Positions 18,337-27,563 of a stretch of 64,000 nt of DNA are shown in pieces. Position numbers and translations under genes: made by a program. The notes under the pieces are model-generated. The model searched no databases, was not told the origin of the DNA, and was given only the letters and a program-made list of their open reading frames with translations. The stretch lies in assembly GCF_000022565.1 (NCBI RefSeq), contig NC_012483.1, positions 806,001 to 870,000 of the forward strand. The letters run 5' to 3'. This DNA comes from Acidobacterium capsulatum ATCC 51196 (GTDB lineage: Bacteria > Acidobacteriota > Terriglobia > Terriglobales > Acidobacteriaceae). Numbering within the stretch: position 1 is the first letter of the stretch; each line of letters begins with the position of its first letter.

Positions 18337-18381
18337 CCGGCTGGGGCAGCAATCCTCACGGCAACCTGATAGCCTGATGGT

Positions 18382-19080
18382 ATGAAATTCGGCGTCCTGG
18401 TCTTTCCCGGATCGAACTGCGATCACGACACCTATCACGTCATTGCCGAGCTGGCGCAACAGCCGGTGACCTTCCTGTGGCATGACTCGCCCAGCCTTGA
18501 GAATTGCGATGCAATTCTGGTGCCCGGCGGCTTTGCCTATGGAGACTACCTGCGCACGGGCGCGATTGCGCGCTTCTCACCTGTGATGCAATCGGTGAAG
18601 AAGTTTGCCGCCGACGGCGGCCTGGTGATGGGCATCTGCAACGGCTTTCAGATCTTGTGCGAGAGCGGTCTGCTGCCGGGCGCGCTCATGCGCAATGCCG
18701 GGCTCAAGTACATCTGCAAGCAGGTGCACCTGCGCACGGAAACGACAAATTCCCCCTTCACGCATGAGCTCAACAAGGGGCAGGTGCTGCAAATGCCCAT
18801 CGGGCACATGGAGGGCAACTACTTCTGTGACGATGCCACGCTTGACGAGCTGAAGCGGCAGGACCGGATTGCCTTCCGTTATGCCACGCCGCAGGGCGAA
18901 ATTACGGCAGCGGCCAATCCGAACGGCTCCCGCGAAAACATTGCCGGCATTCTGAGTGAGGGCCGCAACGTGCTGGGCATGATGCCGCACCCTGACCGGT
19001 CAAGCGAAGCGCTGCTGGGCTCGGCCGATGGATTTCTGCTCTTTCACTCTCTGGTGCAGGCACTCGCGACACGCGCATGA
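18382..19080 (+). CDS. purQ: Phosphoribosylformylglycinamidine synthase, glutaminase subunit
   Basis: PurQ supplies ammonia from glutamine to PurL in step four of purine synthesis. The 232-residue class I glutaminase starts [20 protein letters not shown], has the [10 protein letters not shown] oxyanion region, the nucleophile Cys near residue 88 in [10 protein letters not shown], and the His/Glu pair in [10 protein letters not shown]. purS and purL are not in the window. The start has no Shine-Dalgarno; TAGCCT ends six bases before the ATG, compatible with a leaderless mRNA. Its stop overlaps the start of the CpsB-like gene (ATGA), an unusual partnership. Confidence 0.96.
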   Translation: MKFGVLVFPGSNCDHDTYHVIAELAQQPVTFLWHDSPSLENCDAILVPGGFAYGDYLRTGAIARFSPVMQSVKKFAADGGLVMGICNGFQILCESGLLPGALMRNAGLKYICKQVHLRTETTNSPFTHELNKGQVLQMPIGHMEGNYFCDDATLDELKRQDRIAFRYATPQGEITAAANPNGSRENIAGILSEGRNVLGMMPHPDRSSEALLGSADGFLLFHSLVQALATRA

Positions 19081-19874
19081 TCGACATACATCATCACCTC
19101 ATTTTCGGAGTGGATGACGGCGCCGTAGACCTGGAAACCTCGGTGCGCATGGCGGAGATGGCCGCGAATGACGGCATCACGCACATTGCCTGTACGCCGC
19201 ACGCCATCAGCCGTTTTCCCTACCAGTTCGAGGTGAATGCGGAGCGGCGGGCGATGATTCAGGAGCGCGTGGGGAATCGCGTGATTCTGGGTGCGGGCTG
19301 CGACTTCCATTTGTCTTTTGACAACATTGAAGACGCGCTCAAAAATCCGAAGAAGTACACCATCAACGGGAAGAACTATCTGCTGGTGGAGTTCGACGAC
19401 TTCCACATTCCGCAGAGCATTACCGACACTTTCTATGAATTGACTCTGGCAGGAGCGCGCCCGATCCTTACGCATCCTGAGCGCAACCTGCTGCTGCAGA
19501 AAGAGCCCGAGCGCATAGCGGAATGGCTGGAACACGGCTGCCTCGTGCAGATCACGAGCAACTCGCTCACCGGCCGCTTCGGCAAGACGGCGCAGAGCAT
19601 GGGCTTCCGGCTGCTCGACAAAGGCTGGGTGCATTTTCTGGCGACCGATGCGCACAATACCGAATCGCGTCCACCAGTCATGAGCGAGGCACGGCGGCTG
19701 GTGGCCGAACGGTACGGCGCGGAAGTGGCCGAGCGGCTGTGTGTGACCAATCCCCTGGCTGTGTTTGAAGGCCGTCCGGTCCCGAAGGCTCCCCGTTCGC
19801 GGTATGACGAGGCGGACGACGAACCCGGACCGAGACACGGTGGATTTTTCTCACGCCTACTTGGCCGCAAATAG
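19077..19874 (+). CDS. cpsB: PHP-family tyrosine-protein phosphatase (CpsB/YwqE-like)
   Basis: A 265-residue manganese-dependent phosphatase of the PHP fold that in Gram-positives dephosphorylates BY-kinases controlling capsule export. Metal-binding motifs are visible: [16 protein letters not shown] at the N-terminus, [22 protein letters not shown] and [14 protein letters not shown] near the end. The C-terminal tail is Arg-rich and of low complexity. It is translationally coupled to purQ by a four-base overlap. The likely substrate kinase, Wzc (57172-59451), is 38 kb away in the same window. The family assignment is firm; the link with Wzc is inferred. Confidence 0.88.
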   Translation: MIDIHHHLIFGVDDGAVDLETSVRMAEMAANDGITHIACTPHAISRFPYQFEVNAERRAMIQERVGNRVILGAGCDFHLSFDNIEDALKNPKKYTINGKNYLLVEFDDFHIPQSITDTFYELTLAGARPILTHPERNLLLQKEPERIAEWLEHGCLVQITSNSLTGRFGKTAQSMGFRLLDKGWVHFLATDAHNTESRPPVMSEARRLVAERYGAEVAERLCVTNPLAVFEGRPVPKAPRSRYDEADDEPGPRHGGFFSRLLGRK

Positions 19875-19890
19875 CTCATAACAGTCGCTG

Positions 19891-20619
19891 CTACAAACCG
19901 AGTCCGCCGTCTACGGCTAGAATTTGTCCGGTGATGAAATGCGGTCCGGCGGCGAAAAAGAGCACGGCGGCCGCTACATCCTCAGCCTTGCCATTGCGGC
20001 GCATTGGCGTCTTTTCGGCAAAGTGCTCATAACCCTCCGTCACTTCCCCATTCACAATCATGCCGGGCGCCACGCAGTTCACGCTGATGGCGGGCGCAAA
20101 GGCCTTGGCCATGGTGAGCGTCAACATGTGCAGCGCGGCCTTTGAGGTGCAGTAGTGCGCGTGCGTGGCCCACGCATGCATGCCGCCGAGCGAGCCAATG
20201 TTGATGATGCGGCCCTGCGTGGCCTTGAGGTGCGGAAACGCAGCCTGCGCCACCAGGAACGGGCCGCGGGTGTTGGTCTCAAACATTGCGTCCCACTGGG
20301 CGAGTGAAATCTCTTCGAGCGGCGCGGTCTCAAAGCGGCCGGCATTGTTGACCAGCAGATCGAGTCGTCCAAAGCGGGTGACCGCTGCATCCACGGCGGC
20401 AGTGATCGAGTCCGGATCGCGCACGTCCGCCTGCATGGCGATGGCTTCGACGCCGAGATCCTGCAACTCCCGCAGCGTTTGCGCGGCGTCGCTTGAGGAC
20501 TCGCGGTAAGTGATAGCGATGTTGGCTCCGGCCCCGGCCAGAGAGAGCGCGAGCACGCGTCCAATGCGCCGGGCCGCGCCGGTGATGAGTGCAGTCTTGC
20601 CTTCCAGGGGTTTCATCAC
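19891..20619 (-). CDS. Short-chain dehydrogenase/reductase (pteridine-reductase-like)
   Basis: A 242-residue NAD(P)-dependent SDR. It shows the cofactor loop TGAARRIGR, DVRDPD after the second strand, NNAG, the catalytic Ser region IGSLGGMHAW and the YCTSK catalytic Tyr-Lys pair. The Arg-Arg in the cofactor loop suggests NADPH. The TGAARRIG form is common in FolM/PTR1-like pteridine reductases, but also in generic 3-oxoacyl-ACP-like SDRs, so the substrate is open. The gene converges on cpsB with only 16 bases between them. A TTTTATCGG-type AT-rich stretch lies just upstream. Confidence 0.88.
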   Translation of the reverse strand: MMKPLEGKTALITGAARRIGRVLALSLAGAGANIAITYRESSSDAAQTLRELQDLGVEAIAMQADVRDPDSITAAVDAAVTRFGRLDLLVNNAGRFETAPLEEISLAQWDAMFETNTRGPFLVAQAAFPHLKATQGRIINIGSLGGMHAWATHAHYCTSKAALHMLTLTMAKAFAPAISVNCVAPGMIVNGEVTEGYEHFAEKTPMRRNGKAEDVAAAVLFFAAGPHFITGQILAVDGGLGL

Positions 20620-20644
20620 TCTTTATTTTATCGGTTACGAGTGC

Positions 20645-22048
20645 TCAGTAGACGCGGCTGGTCACCACCTGCACCCCAGCGGCATTAGAGGCGATGCTGG
20701 TGGAGCGCAGCAGAATCTCAAATGAACGCAACGTGCCGTCGGGCCGGAGTGCGTTATGGAGGACCGGCGCAATCACCGCGGGATGCAGCAATGCCTCGGC
20801 CGCAGCCTCGGTACCCGCCACATCCAACCCCTGCAGGAGCAGAAGGTGACCCGTACCGGCCATATTGGGCAGGTATTCCATCAGGGCATAGGTCTCGTGC
20901 GAAGGCTCATTCCAATGGCTGGTGTAAGCAGCCTGCTCACCGGCACGCGGATGGGTGTTGACGATGCGCGCTCCGTCCATTCCCTCTTGATCCACAATGC
21001 GAAAGTTTGCGCCGGTCTCAGCCAGCGAGGCCCAGGGGTTGCTGTCTTCTGAACCGAGCAGGATCACGTTGGAGGTCTTCAGATCGTCCAGATGCAGTGC
21101 ACGCGGAAATCGCACGCTATCCCGTTGAGCGTCGAACTGCGGCAGGTGCTCAATGCTGAAGGCAATCTGCATATCGGCATAACTGGTGTATTGCTGCGTG
21201 CGCAGATCATCCGCAGTGTGCGGATTCAAGTCGTGCAGTGGATAGTTCAGATAATTTCCGCTGATATAGTCCGCAAGCGGCAGGGCCTGATGGCGGAGGT
21301 CTTCCATCAGGTTGACGCCGGAATCAGAAGGCACAATATAAGTCGGCTCCTGCGACCGCAGCAGAGACTCCCACAGCGGGTCGGTGATGCGCCGGGCCGG
21401 ATGCGGCGAATGCGCCCAGGCGGACACGAACCATACAGCACCCGCCAGTCCGCAGGTGTACACCGCTAAAGCCAGCAGATAGGCCCAGCGGAAGCCGCGC
21501 GTCTTCAGCGTAGACGGAGGTACGGCGGCGGGGACGGCCAGCACGGGCCTCGGCGCTGTCGCGGGCTCTTTGGCCGTTTCATGGCAGGCTTCAGGGCTGA
21601 CTGAACCGAAGTTGGGCACATATCCGCCCAGCGGAATATCGATCACGCAAGCCTCGCCCGCGCCCTCGTGACTGTAAAAATCCGCAAGACGCTTGCGTAG
21701 CTGGCGCGCATAATTGCGCACGATGTTGTCTTCTACGGTGCGATAGGTTCGGGGACGGTCAAACACCCTGACACCGATGGCGTGCTCGGTGATCTGCGCG
21801 GCGCGGCCTTCGATGGTCTCCGCAACAATGTAAAGCAAAAAGCGGCACAGCAGCGGCGAGCGGGAGAAGTGCCGGCTGGCCGCAATGCGTTGCGCCAGCA
21901 GCCAGCGCTCATCGGAGCGCAGCATTTCAAGACTCAGCGATGCAGGCGCATCCGGGTCTGGAACCGGCGCGGGCAATTGTGCCCGTGACAGTTTCTTGTT
22001 CCGGTCAAGAAACGCAGCGCGTCCCAATCTGCAACTCCGCCCGGTCAA
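20645..22048 (-). CDS. Membrane-anchored winged-helix regulator with unknown C-terminal sensor domain
   Basis: A protein of up to 467 residues. An N-terminal winged-helix-type DNA-binding domain (about 45-135) has the pattern LCRFLLYIVAETIEG ... ITEHAIGVRVF ... TVEDNIVRNYARQLRKRL ... VIDIPLGGYVPNF, a form abundant in Acidobacteria. One transmembrane helix follows (WAYLLALAVYTCGLAGAVWF, about 190-210). The C-terminal domain of about 250 residues would be periplasmic, with segments such as NVILLGSEDSNPWASL and LLLLQGLDVAGTEAAAEAL that I cannot assign. The layout is that of a one-component transmembrane regulator. It is divergent from the TonB-dependent receptor, its probable target. The start is uncertain: TTG 22048 has no ribosome-binding site, and ATG 21925 is the first Met inside. 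Confidence 0.75.
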   Translation of the reverse strand: MTGRSCRLGRAAFLDRNKKLSRAQLPAPVPDPDAPASLSLEMLRSDERWLLAQRIAASRHFSRSPLLCRFLLYIVAETIEGRAAQITEHAIGVRVFDRPRTYRTVEDNIVRNYARQLRKRLADFYSHEGAGEACVIDIPLGGYVPNFGSVSPEACHETAKEPATAPRPVLAVPAAVPPSTLKTRGFRWAYLLALAVYTCGLAGAVWFVSAWAHSPHPARRITDPLWESLLRSQEPTYIVPSDSGVNLMEDLRHQALPLADYISGNYLNYPLHDLNPHTADDLRTQQYTSYADMQIAFSIEHLPQFDAQRDSVRFPRALHLDDLKTSNVILLGSEDSNPWASLAETGANFRIVDQEGMDGARIVNTHPRAGEQAAYTSHWNEPSHETYALMEYLPNMAGTGHLLLLQGLDVAGTEAAAEALLHPAVIAPVLHNALRPDGTLRSFEILLRSTSIASNAAGVQVVTSRVY

Positions 22049-22591
22049 AAGGTGACCGGCAAGGGGGGATGACTCGTCTGTCGAGAGAGGAATTTCTTAA
22101 CAGACTTGGCTACAGGCTAGGGAAACTTGGTGAACAGACGATGAATCCATCCGAATTTCCATGCCTTCCGTAACTCATTCACAAACAATTCAAACTTCTT
22201 GCAATCCTCACCAGACAAAGGGTTTGCGCGAACTCTACACAGGGGTAAAGCCCTGTGTGAAGCCGGGGTAGACACTTTGCGGCATGCGGCCGTGAGGCCA
22301 CGATGAGCGCAGGAAGACGAGCCACGGCATTCCCGTGCCGGGCCACCTCTTCGCACCCGCATGAGATCGATCACAGCCGCTACTGCGCATCCCTCCGCCG
22401 CCCGGCGGAGCACCAGTCCGTTATGCCGCCCACCGCTTCTTCAGCGGTGTGGCGGGGACAGCGCCGCGAGTCCGGCTGGCGAGCACATACAAGTGGCAGA
22501 AGGGACCGGCGCCGCGGAGGCCCATCCGCTGGTCCACAAAGCTCTCATGGCGCTTCAAAAAAACAACCCAACCAATAAGAGGAAACGACAC
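22049..22591. other. Long intergenic region between regulator and TonB receptor
   Basis: This 540-base gap holds no convincing gene. It contains a hairpin ACACAGGG-gtaaag-CCCTGTGT at about 22228-22250 related to the repeat near 2079, GGCC-gtga-GGCC at about 22288, and CTCCGCC-gccc-GGCGGAG at 22393-22410. It must carry both divergent promoters. The plus-strand side would form a structured leader for the receptor mRNA if the promoter lies in the left half. No terminator-like hairpin with a T-run is seen on either strand. Confidence 0.5.
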
Positions 22592-25500
22592 ATGCGCTCT
22601 CTGCTTCTCCGATTTGTCATCCTTCTGACGATTCTGTCAGGGGGATGCTTGCTGCAGGCACAGGTGAATACAGCCAGCCTCTCAGGACTGGCGACCGACC
22701 CGACCGGCGCGGTGGTTGCCCACGTGACCGTGACGGTGACCAACCCTTCCACCGGCTACACCCGAACCACGCACACGGATGGCGCGGGACTCTACTCCAT
22801 GCAGGACCTGCCGATTGGCCAGTACCACGTAGCCGTGAAGGCACAGGGCTTCAGCCCTGAAAGTGCCAGCATCACGCTCCAGGTGGGCGAACGTGCCCGG
22901 CAGGATTTCCACATGCAACTCGGGTCTGCCCAGCAGACGGTGGAGGTACAGTCCTCCGCGCCAATGCTCTCGCCCGACGATGCCTCCATCGGCACCGTGA
23001 TCAGCGAAACCACCATTGAAAAGACGCCACTCTATCTGCGCAATTGGGATGACCTGCTGCGCTCGGTGCCGGGCGTTCAGATCAGCCGCTACACGCAGCA
23101 ATCGGGCGCAACCTCCGCAGGCCGCACCGGCGACTTCAATGTGAACGGCATCCACTCGCTGCAGAATGACTTCATTCTCGACGGCATTGACAACAATACC
23201 TTCTCAGAGAACGTGCAGGAGTTGAGCACCGAAGCCGCTCACCCCTCGGTGGACACGATTGCCCAGTTCAACGTGATCACTAATCCCTACTCGGCGGAAT
23301 ATGGCCGCAGTCCTGGCGCCGTGGTTTCGGTGAACACCAAGAGCGGCACTAACAAATTTCACGGCCTCGGTTACGAGTATGTTCGCAACCAGAAGTTTGA
23401 CGCGAACGATTACATCTCTGACCTCAACCACCTGAAGAAGCCTGAGAACAATCAGAACCAATTTGGCGGCAGCATCGGCGGCCCCATTGTGCGCAACAAG
23501 CTGTTCTTTTTCTTTGAATACGATGGCACGCGCATCAAGCAGGGTGTTTCACGCATCTCCACGGTACCGCTGCCCAATGAGCGCATTGGTGACTTCAGCC
23601 CCGAGACGGCAGCCAGCCTCGGCGTGAAGTACAACACCATCTACGACCCCACCACCTGCTCGACGCCCTACTCCGGCAGCGGATGCCAGCCCTTTGCCGA
23701 CAACAAGATTCCGCAGAGCCGCATTGACTCCACCATGGCGCAGTTGATGGCGCTGTTTCCGCTGCCGAATACCACTTCGCCTGGCAGCGCGCCCGACATC
23801 AACAACTATGCGCGCAACGCCCTGCTGACTGACTTTGACGATGAGTACGACGCCCGCGTGGACTGGACGCCGTCACAGAACGACACCATCTTCGTCCGCT
23901 ACAACTACTCGAACCGCAAGCGCGACATTCCCGGTTATCTGGGCGGTCTCGCCGATGGCTCTTCCACCTCGGCCTGGGGCAACCAGATCCTCAAGGACTA
24001 CAGCGCCGTGCTGGGCTGGACGCACGTCTTCAACGCAAGCATGGTGAATGACTTCCGCCTGGGCTGGACGCGCGACTACTCCCAGGCCGCGCAACAACCT
24101 TTCAACCTGACGCAGTATGCCGGCAATTTTGTCCCAGGCATTCCCGTCAACCCGGCTGTGGGCGGCGGCATTCCGTTGACCACATTCTCCAATTACGCCT
24201 TTGAGGGCTCACCGGACTACCTGCCCAAGCAGCAGGTGCCGATGCTTTACCAGTACAACGACACGCTCTCGATCGTGAAGGGCCGCCAGACCATCAAGGC
24301 CGGCGTGGACCTTTATCTGCCCATGCGCAACCTCTTCCAGGACGAACCGGGAACGCGCGGCGATCTGGGCTTCACGGGTGTCTTCACCTGCCAGCACACG
24401 GCTCCAGGCAAGTGCGCCTCAGGCAGCGGTCTCTCCTACGCTGACGGCCTGCTTGGCGCGGTCGAATCCACACAGCTCACCAACGTCTTCTTCGTCGATC
24501 AGCGCATGTGGATGGCCTCCGGCTTTGTCGAAGACGACTGGAAAGTCACTCCGCAACTCACGCTCAACATGGGCCTGCGTTACGACTTTGCCACGCCGGT
24601 AATTGAGGGCAAGAACCGCATGGCAGACTTTGACCCCACCTCTGGCGGCCTGATCTTTGCCAAGAGCGGCTCGCTGCAAGACCGCACCATTGTGAAGCCT
24701 GACACCAAGAACTTTGGTCCCCGTTTCGGCTTTGCTTACTCCATCGACCCCAAAACCGTGGTGCGCGGCGGCTATGGCGTGTACTACACGCTATTTGAGC
24801 GCACGGGCAGCGAAGACGAACTCGCGCTCAATCCTCCTAACCTCATCAACAAGACCCTCACCAGCACCACCGCACCGGTGCTGAAGCCCTCGGTTGGCTT
24901 CCCGTCCAACTTCCTCGATCCCAGCACGATCAACTTCAACAACCTCACCTCCTTCCACATTCGCGCCGTGCCGGTGAACGATCCTGATCCGATGGTGCAG
25001 CAGTGGAGCCTCGGCTTCCAGCGCCAGATGGGTACCGAGTGGGTTGCGGAAGTCGATTATGTCGGAACCGTCTCGCATCATCTCGATGTGATTCGCGACT
25101 ACAACCAGCCGATCATCCAGGGCGGCGTCAGCACGGGCACCGCTCCTTATTCCAACTTCGGCCAGATCGAGTGGACCAGCCCCATCGGCCACAGCAACTA
25201 CAACGGCCTGCAGGCCAGCCTCATCCGCCGCTTCTCCAACGGATGGAGCCTGCATGCGGCCTACACCTACTCGAAGAGCCTCGGCACCGCGCCCGAAGAG
25301 CTGGAATCCAACTCGGGCGGCGCTCCGGATGGCCGCAACTGGAATTCCTGGTATGGCGCCGACGACTTCAACATTCCGCAGCGCCTCTCGGTCAGCTATG
25401 TGTATGAGCTGCCCTTCGGACGCGGAAAGTCGATGCTGAACCATGGAATCGGCGCCTGGATTCTGGGCAACTGGCAGACCTCAGGCGTGTACACCTTCTA

Positions 25501-25960
25501 CAGCGGGCACCCGTTCCAGATCAACGAGAACGACGGCCAGCGCAATACTGCGCTCGATCCCTACGGATATGCCACAGCGACGCCGAACCTGATCGGCACG
25601 CCGCATGTCGTGGGCGACCCGGCCTGCTGGTTCTACATCAGCTCCAACAAGGCCTGTGCCTCGCATGCGCCTTCCAACTACACGAATGCATATGCGGTCA
25701 CAGCAGTGGGCGCTATCGGCAACGTGGGCCGCAACACTCTCTACGGACCCCGCACCAGCGTGTTTGATGCCGCGCTGCTACGCGAATTCCCCATCGGCAA
25801 CCGCTTCAATGCGGAAGCCCGCTGGGAGGTCTTCAACGTCACCAACACTCCGGAATTCGGACAGCCGAACGGCAATATCACCAGTGGAAGCGCGGGCAGC
25901 ATCACATCGCTCTCGGGCGATCCGCGCGTGATGCAGTTTGCCGTGCGTCTGAGCTTCTAA
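22592..25960 (+). CDS. TonB-dependent receptor with N-terminal carboxypeptidase-regulatory-like domain
   Basis: A 1122-residue outer-membrane receptor of the large acidobacterial (Oar-like) type. The order is: signal peptide (MRSLLLRFVILLTILSGGCL...), a beta-sandwich CarboxypepD_reg-like domain (about 28-115, SLSGLATDPTGAVVAHVTVT), a plug domain (about 130-250, NVNGIHSLQNDFILDGIDNN), then a beta-barrel ending in the outer-membrane C-terminal Phe (FAVRLSF). ATG 22592 is chosen because AGAGGAAA lies just upstream and a signal peptide follows. These receptors import oligosaccharides or other bulky ligands; the ligand here is unknown. It is divergent from a membrane-bound regulator and followed by a terminator and two secreted hydrolase-like genes. 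Confidence 0.93.
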   Translation: MRSLLLRFVILLTILSGGCLLQAQVNTASLSGLATDPTGAVVAHVTVTVTNPSTGYTRTTHTDGAGLYSMQDLPIGQYHVAVKAQGFSPESASITLQVGERARQDFHMQLGSAQQTVEVQSSAPMLSPDDASIGTVISETTIEKTPLYLRNWDDLLRSVPGVQISRYTQQSGATSAGRTGDFNVNGIHSLQNDFILDGIDNNTFSENVQELSTEAAHPSVDTIAQFNVITNPYSAEYGRSPGAVVSVNTKSGTNKFHGLGYEYVRNQKFDANDYISDLNHLKKPENNQNQFGGSIGGPIVRNKLFFFFEYDGTRIKQGVSRISTVPLPNERIGDFSPETAASLGVKYNTIYDPTTCSTPYSGSGCQPFADNKIPQSRIDSTMAQLMALFPLPNTTSPGSAPDINNYARNALLTDFDDEYDARVDWTPSQNDTIFVRYNYSNRKRDIPGYLGGLADGSSTSAWGNQILKDYSAVLGWTHVFNASMVNDFRLGWTRDYSQAAQQPFNLTQYAGNFVPGIPVNPAVGGGIPLTTFSNYAFEGSPDYLPKQQVPMLYQYNDTLSIVKGRQTIKAGVDLYLPMRNLFQDEPGTRGDLGFTGVFTCQHTAPGKCASGSGLSYADGLLGAVESTQLTNVFFVDQRMWMASGFVEDDWKVTPQLTLNMGLRYDFATPVIEGKNRMADFDPTSGGLIFAKSGSLQDRTIVKPDTKNFGPRFGFAYSIDPKTVVRGGYGVYYTLFERTGSEDELALNPPNLINKTLTSTTAPVLKPSVGFPSNFLDPSTINFNNLTSFHIRAVPVNDPDPMVQQWSLGFQRQMGTEWVAEVDYVGTVSHHLDVIRDYNQPIIQGGVSTGTAPYSNFGQIEWTSPIGHSNYNGLQASLIRRFSNGWSLHAAYTYSKSLGTAPEELESNSGGAPDGRNWNSWYGADDFNIPQRLSVSYVYELPFGRGKSMLNHGIGAWILGNWQTSGVYTFYSGHPFQINENDGQRNTALDPYGYATATPNLIGTPHVVGDPACWFYISSNKACASHAPSNYTNAYAVTAVGAIGNVGRNTLYGPRTSVFDAALLREFPIGNRFNAEARWEVFNVTNTPEFGQPNGNITSGSAGSITSLSGDPRVMQFAVRLSF

Positions 25961-25970
25961 CCTTACCTCC

Positions 25971-26007
25971 CGGGAGGCAGGACTCCGAGCCTGCCTCCCG
26001 TCTTTTT
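25971..26007 (+). terminator. Terminator between the receptor and the PHP hydrolase gene
   Basis: CGGGAGGCAGG (25971-25981), loop of 8, CCTGCCTCCCG (25990-26000), then TCTTTTTCC, is a perfect 11-bp stem with a T-rich tail. It ends about 20 bases before the next start codon. The downstream genes must be reached by read-through or by a promoter hidden in the receptor gene's 3' end. Confidence 0.9.
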
Positions 26008-26023
26008 CCTTTTGTGAGTGCTT

Positions 26024-27544
26024 ATGCGATTTGTTTCCGCCGCCGCTGCCCTACTTCTGCTGACCCAAACCGCCACTGCTCTACCGCAAGCGGCTTCGGC
26101 TGCAGCCACGGCCGTCTCGTTGCCCTCGCCCAATCTGGTGCTGGCAGGCACTGTGCGGGGCTCGCAGAACCAGACCTATTTCAGCATCCCGTTTCAGGTG
26201 CCTGCGGGCGTTCACCGCATCACCGTGCGCTTTACGCATGACAAGATGGCCGAGCACACGGTACTGAACCTCGGCATCGCCGACCCTGAGCGTTTTCGCG
26301 GCAACAGTGGGGGCGACAAGCAACAGTTCACCCTCAGCGACTCGGATGCGACGCCCTCCTATCTGCCAGGCGCAATCCTTCCGGGCACATGGAAGCTGCT
26401 GATCTCGGTCCCGAATATTCGCCCGAATGTGACGGCGCACTATCACGCGAAGATATGGTTCAACCTGCATATCGACGACACTTCGTTTACCGAACATCCC
26501 TTGAACAGCCAGCGGGGATGGTATCGCGGCGACCTGCACATGCACACCGCGCACAGCGATGGCAGTTGCCTCAACCAGACAGGGCAGCCCGTTCCCTGCC
26601 CTTTGTTTGTAACCGCGCAGACTGCCGCGAAACGGGGACTGGACTTCATCGCCATCACCGACCATAACGCCGTGTCGCAGTATGACGACGAACGCGAATT
26701 GCAGCCGTACTTTGACAAGCTGCTGCTGATTCCCGGCCGCGAGATGACCACCTTTCACGGGCACGCAAACATCTGGGGCACCACGCGCTATGTGGACTAT
26801 CGTGTAGGCACGGCGCACGCGCCGGACATCAATGCCATGTTTCGCGCGGCGCACCGGCTCAGCGCGCTGGTGTCGATCAACCACCCGGAAGCACCGTCCG
26901 GAGAAATCTGCATGGGCTGTGGATGGACCGCAAATCCGCCCGCGGATATGCGCCTGGTGAATGCCGTGGAAGTGATGAACGGCAACGGTGGCCGCGGATT
27001 TTTCTCAGGCGTGCATTTCTGGCAATCGCAACTCGCCCGAGGCTACCGGCTCACAGCCGTGGGCGGCAGCGACAATCATCATGGCGACTGGCTGCCCTCG
27101 CAGGAAGGCTCCGTGGGCAGCCCCACCACGGTGGTGCATGCCGCCAATCTCTCGGTTGCAGCGATTCTGGCGGGCATCCGTGCCGGGCACGTCTTTCTTG
27201 ACCTGAGCGGGTCGCGTGACCGCCTGCTCACCCTGCGCGCGGTTGCGGACGGACGCGCCGCCGCGATGGGCGACGACCTCGCCCTGCCCGCAGGCACGTC
27301 CGTGGCATTCACCCTGCATGTTGTGGATTGCGCCGGGGACACTGCGAAGTGGTACGTCGATGGAAAGGCCGTATCTGCGCTGCCTTCCATGCCCGTCGCT
27401 TCTGCCGATGCCACACTGCACGCTGCCTGGACGACCGATGGCCGACGCCACTGGATTCGTGCCGAGGTGCGTGACGCCAGTGGCAAGCTGGTGCTCTTCG
27501 GCAATCCCGTTTACCTCAACTTCGACTTGACCAACGCTCACTGA
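26024..27544 (+). CDS. CehA/McbA-like secreted PHP-domain metallohydrolase
   Basis: A 506-residue exported protein. A signal peptide (MRFVSAAAALLLLTQTATA) is followed by an N-terminal beta-rich region (about 40-155) and a PHP metal-hydrolase domain. That domain shows RGDLHMHTAHSDGS, DFIAITDHNAV, GREMTTFHGHANIWG, SINHPEAP and VGGSDNHHGDW, i.e. the full set of His/Asp ligands. The family is named after carbaryl esterase CehA, but most members have unknown substrates, probably ester or phosphoester bonds. ATG 26024 is used; a GTG two codons upstream is possible. The gene follows the receptor terminator and precedes a PLC-like gene by 19 bases. Confidence 0.84.
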   Translation: MRFVSAAAALLLLTQTATALPQAASAAATAVSLPSPNLVLAGTVRGSQNQTYFSIPFQVPAGVHRITVRFTHDKMAEHTVLNLGIADPERFRGNSGGDKQQFTLSDSDATPSYLPGAILPGTWKLLISVPNIRPNVTAHYHAKIWFNLHIDDTSFTEHPLNSQRGWYRGDLHMHTAHSDGSCLNQTGQPVPCPLFVTAQTAAKRGLDFIAITDHNAVSQYDDERELQPYFDKLLLIPGREMTTFHGHANIWGTTRYVDYRVGTAHAPDINAMFRAAHRLSALVSINHPEAPSGEICMGCGWTANPPADMRLVNAVEVMNGNGGRGFFSGVHFWQSQLARGYRLTAVGGSDNHHGDWLPSQEGSVGSPTTVVHAANLSVAAILAGIRAGHVFLDLSGSRDRLLTLRAVADGRAAAMGDDLALPAGTSVAFTLHVVDCAGDTAKWYVDGKAVSALPSMPVASADATLHAAWTTDGRRHWIRAEVRDASGKLVLFGNPVYLNFDLTNAH

Positions 27545-27563
27545 CCGAAAGGAATCTCACCCG

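Noticed and set aside
22081-22180. Possible cobalamin riboswitch upstream of the TonB receptor
   Set aside because: AGGGAA, GGTG and AATCC occur in the right order, but the CCCGC-ACTG block and the downstream B12 box are missing, and paired regions could not be drawn.
22361-22591. 77-codon upstream extension of the TonB receptor
   Set aside because: It lacks a signal peptide, is Arg/Ala-rich noise-like sequence, and the internal ATG at 22592 has a ribosome-binding site and a signal peptide.
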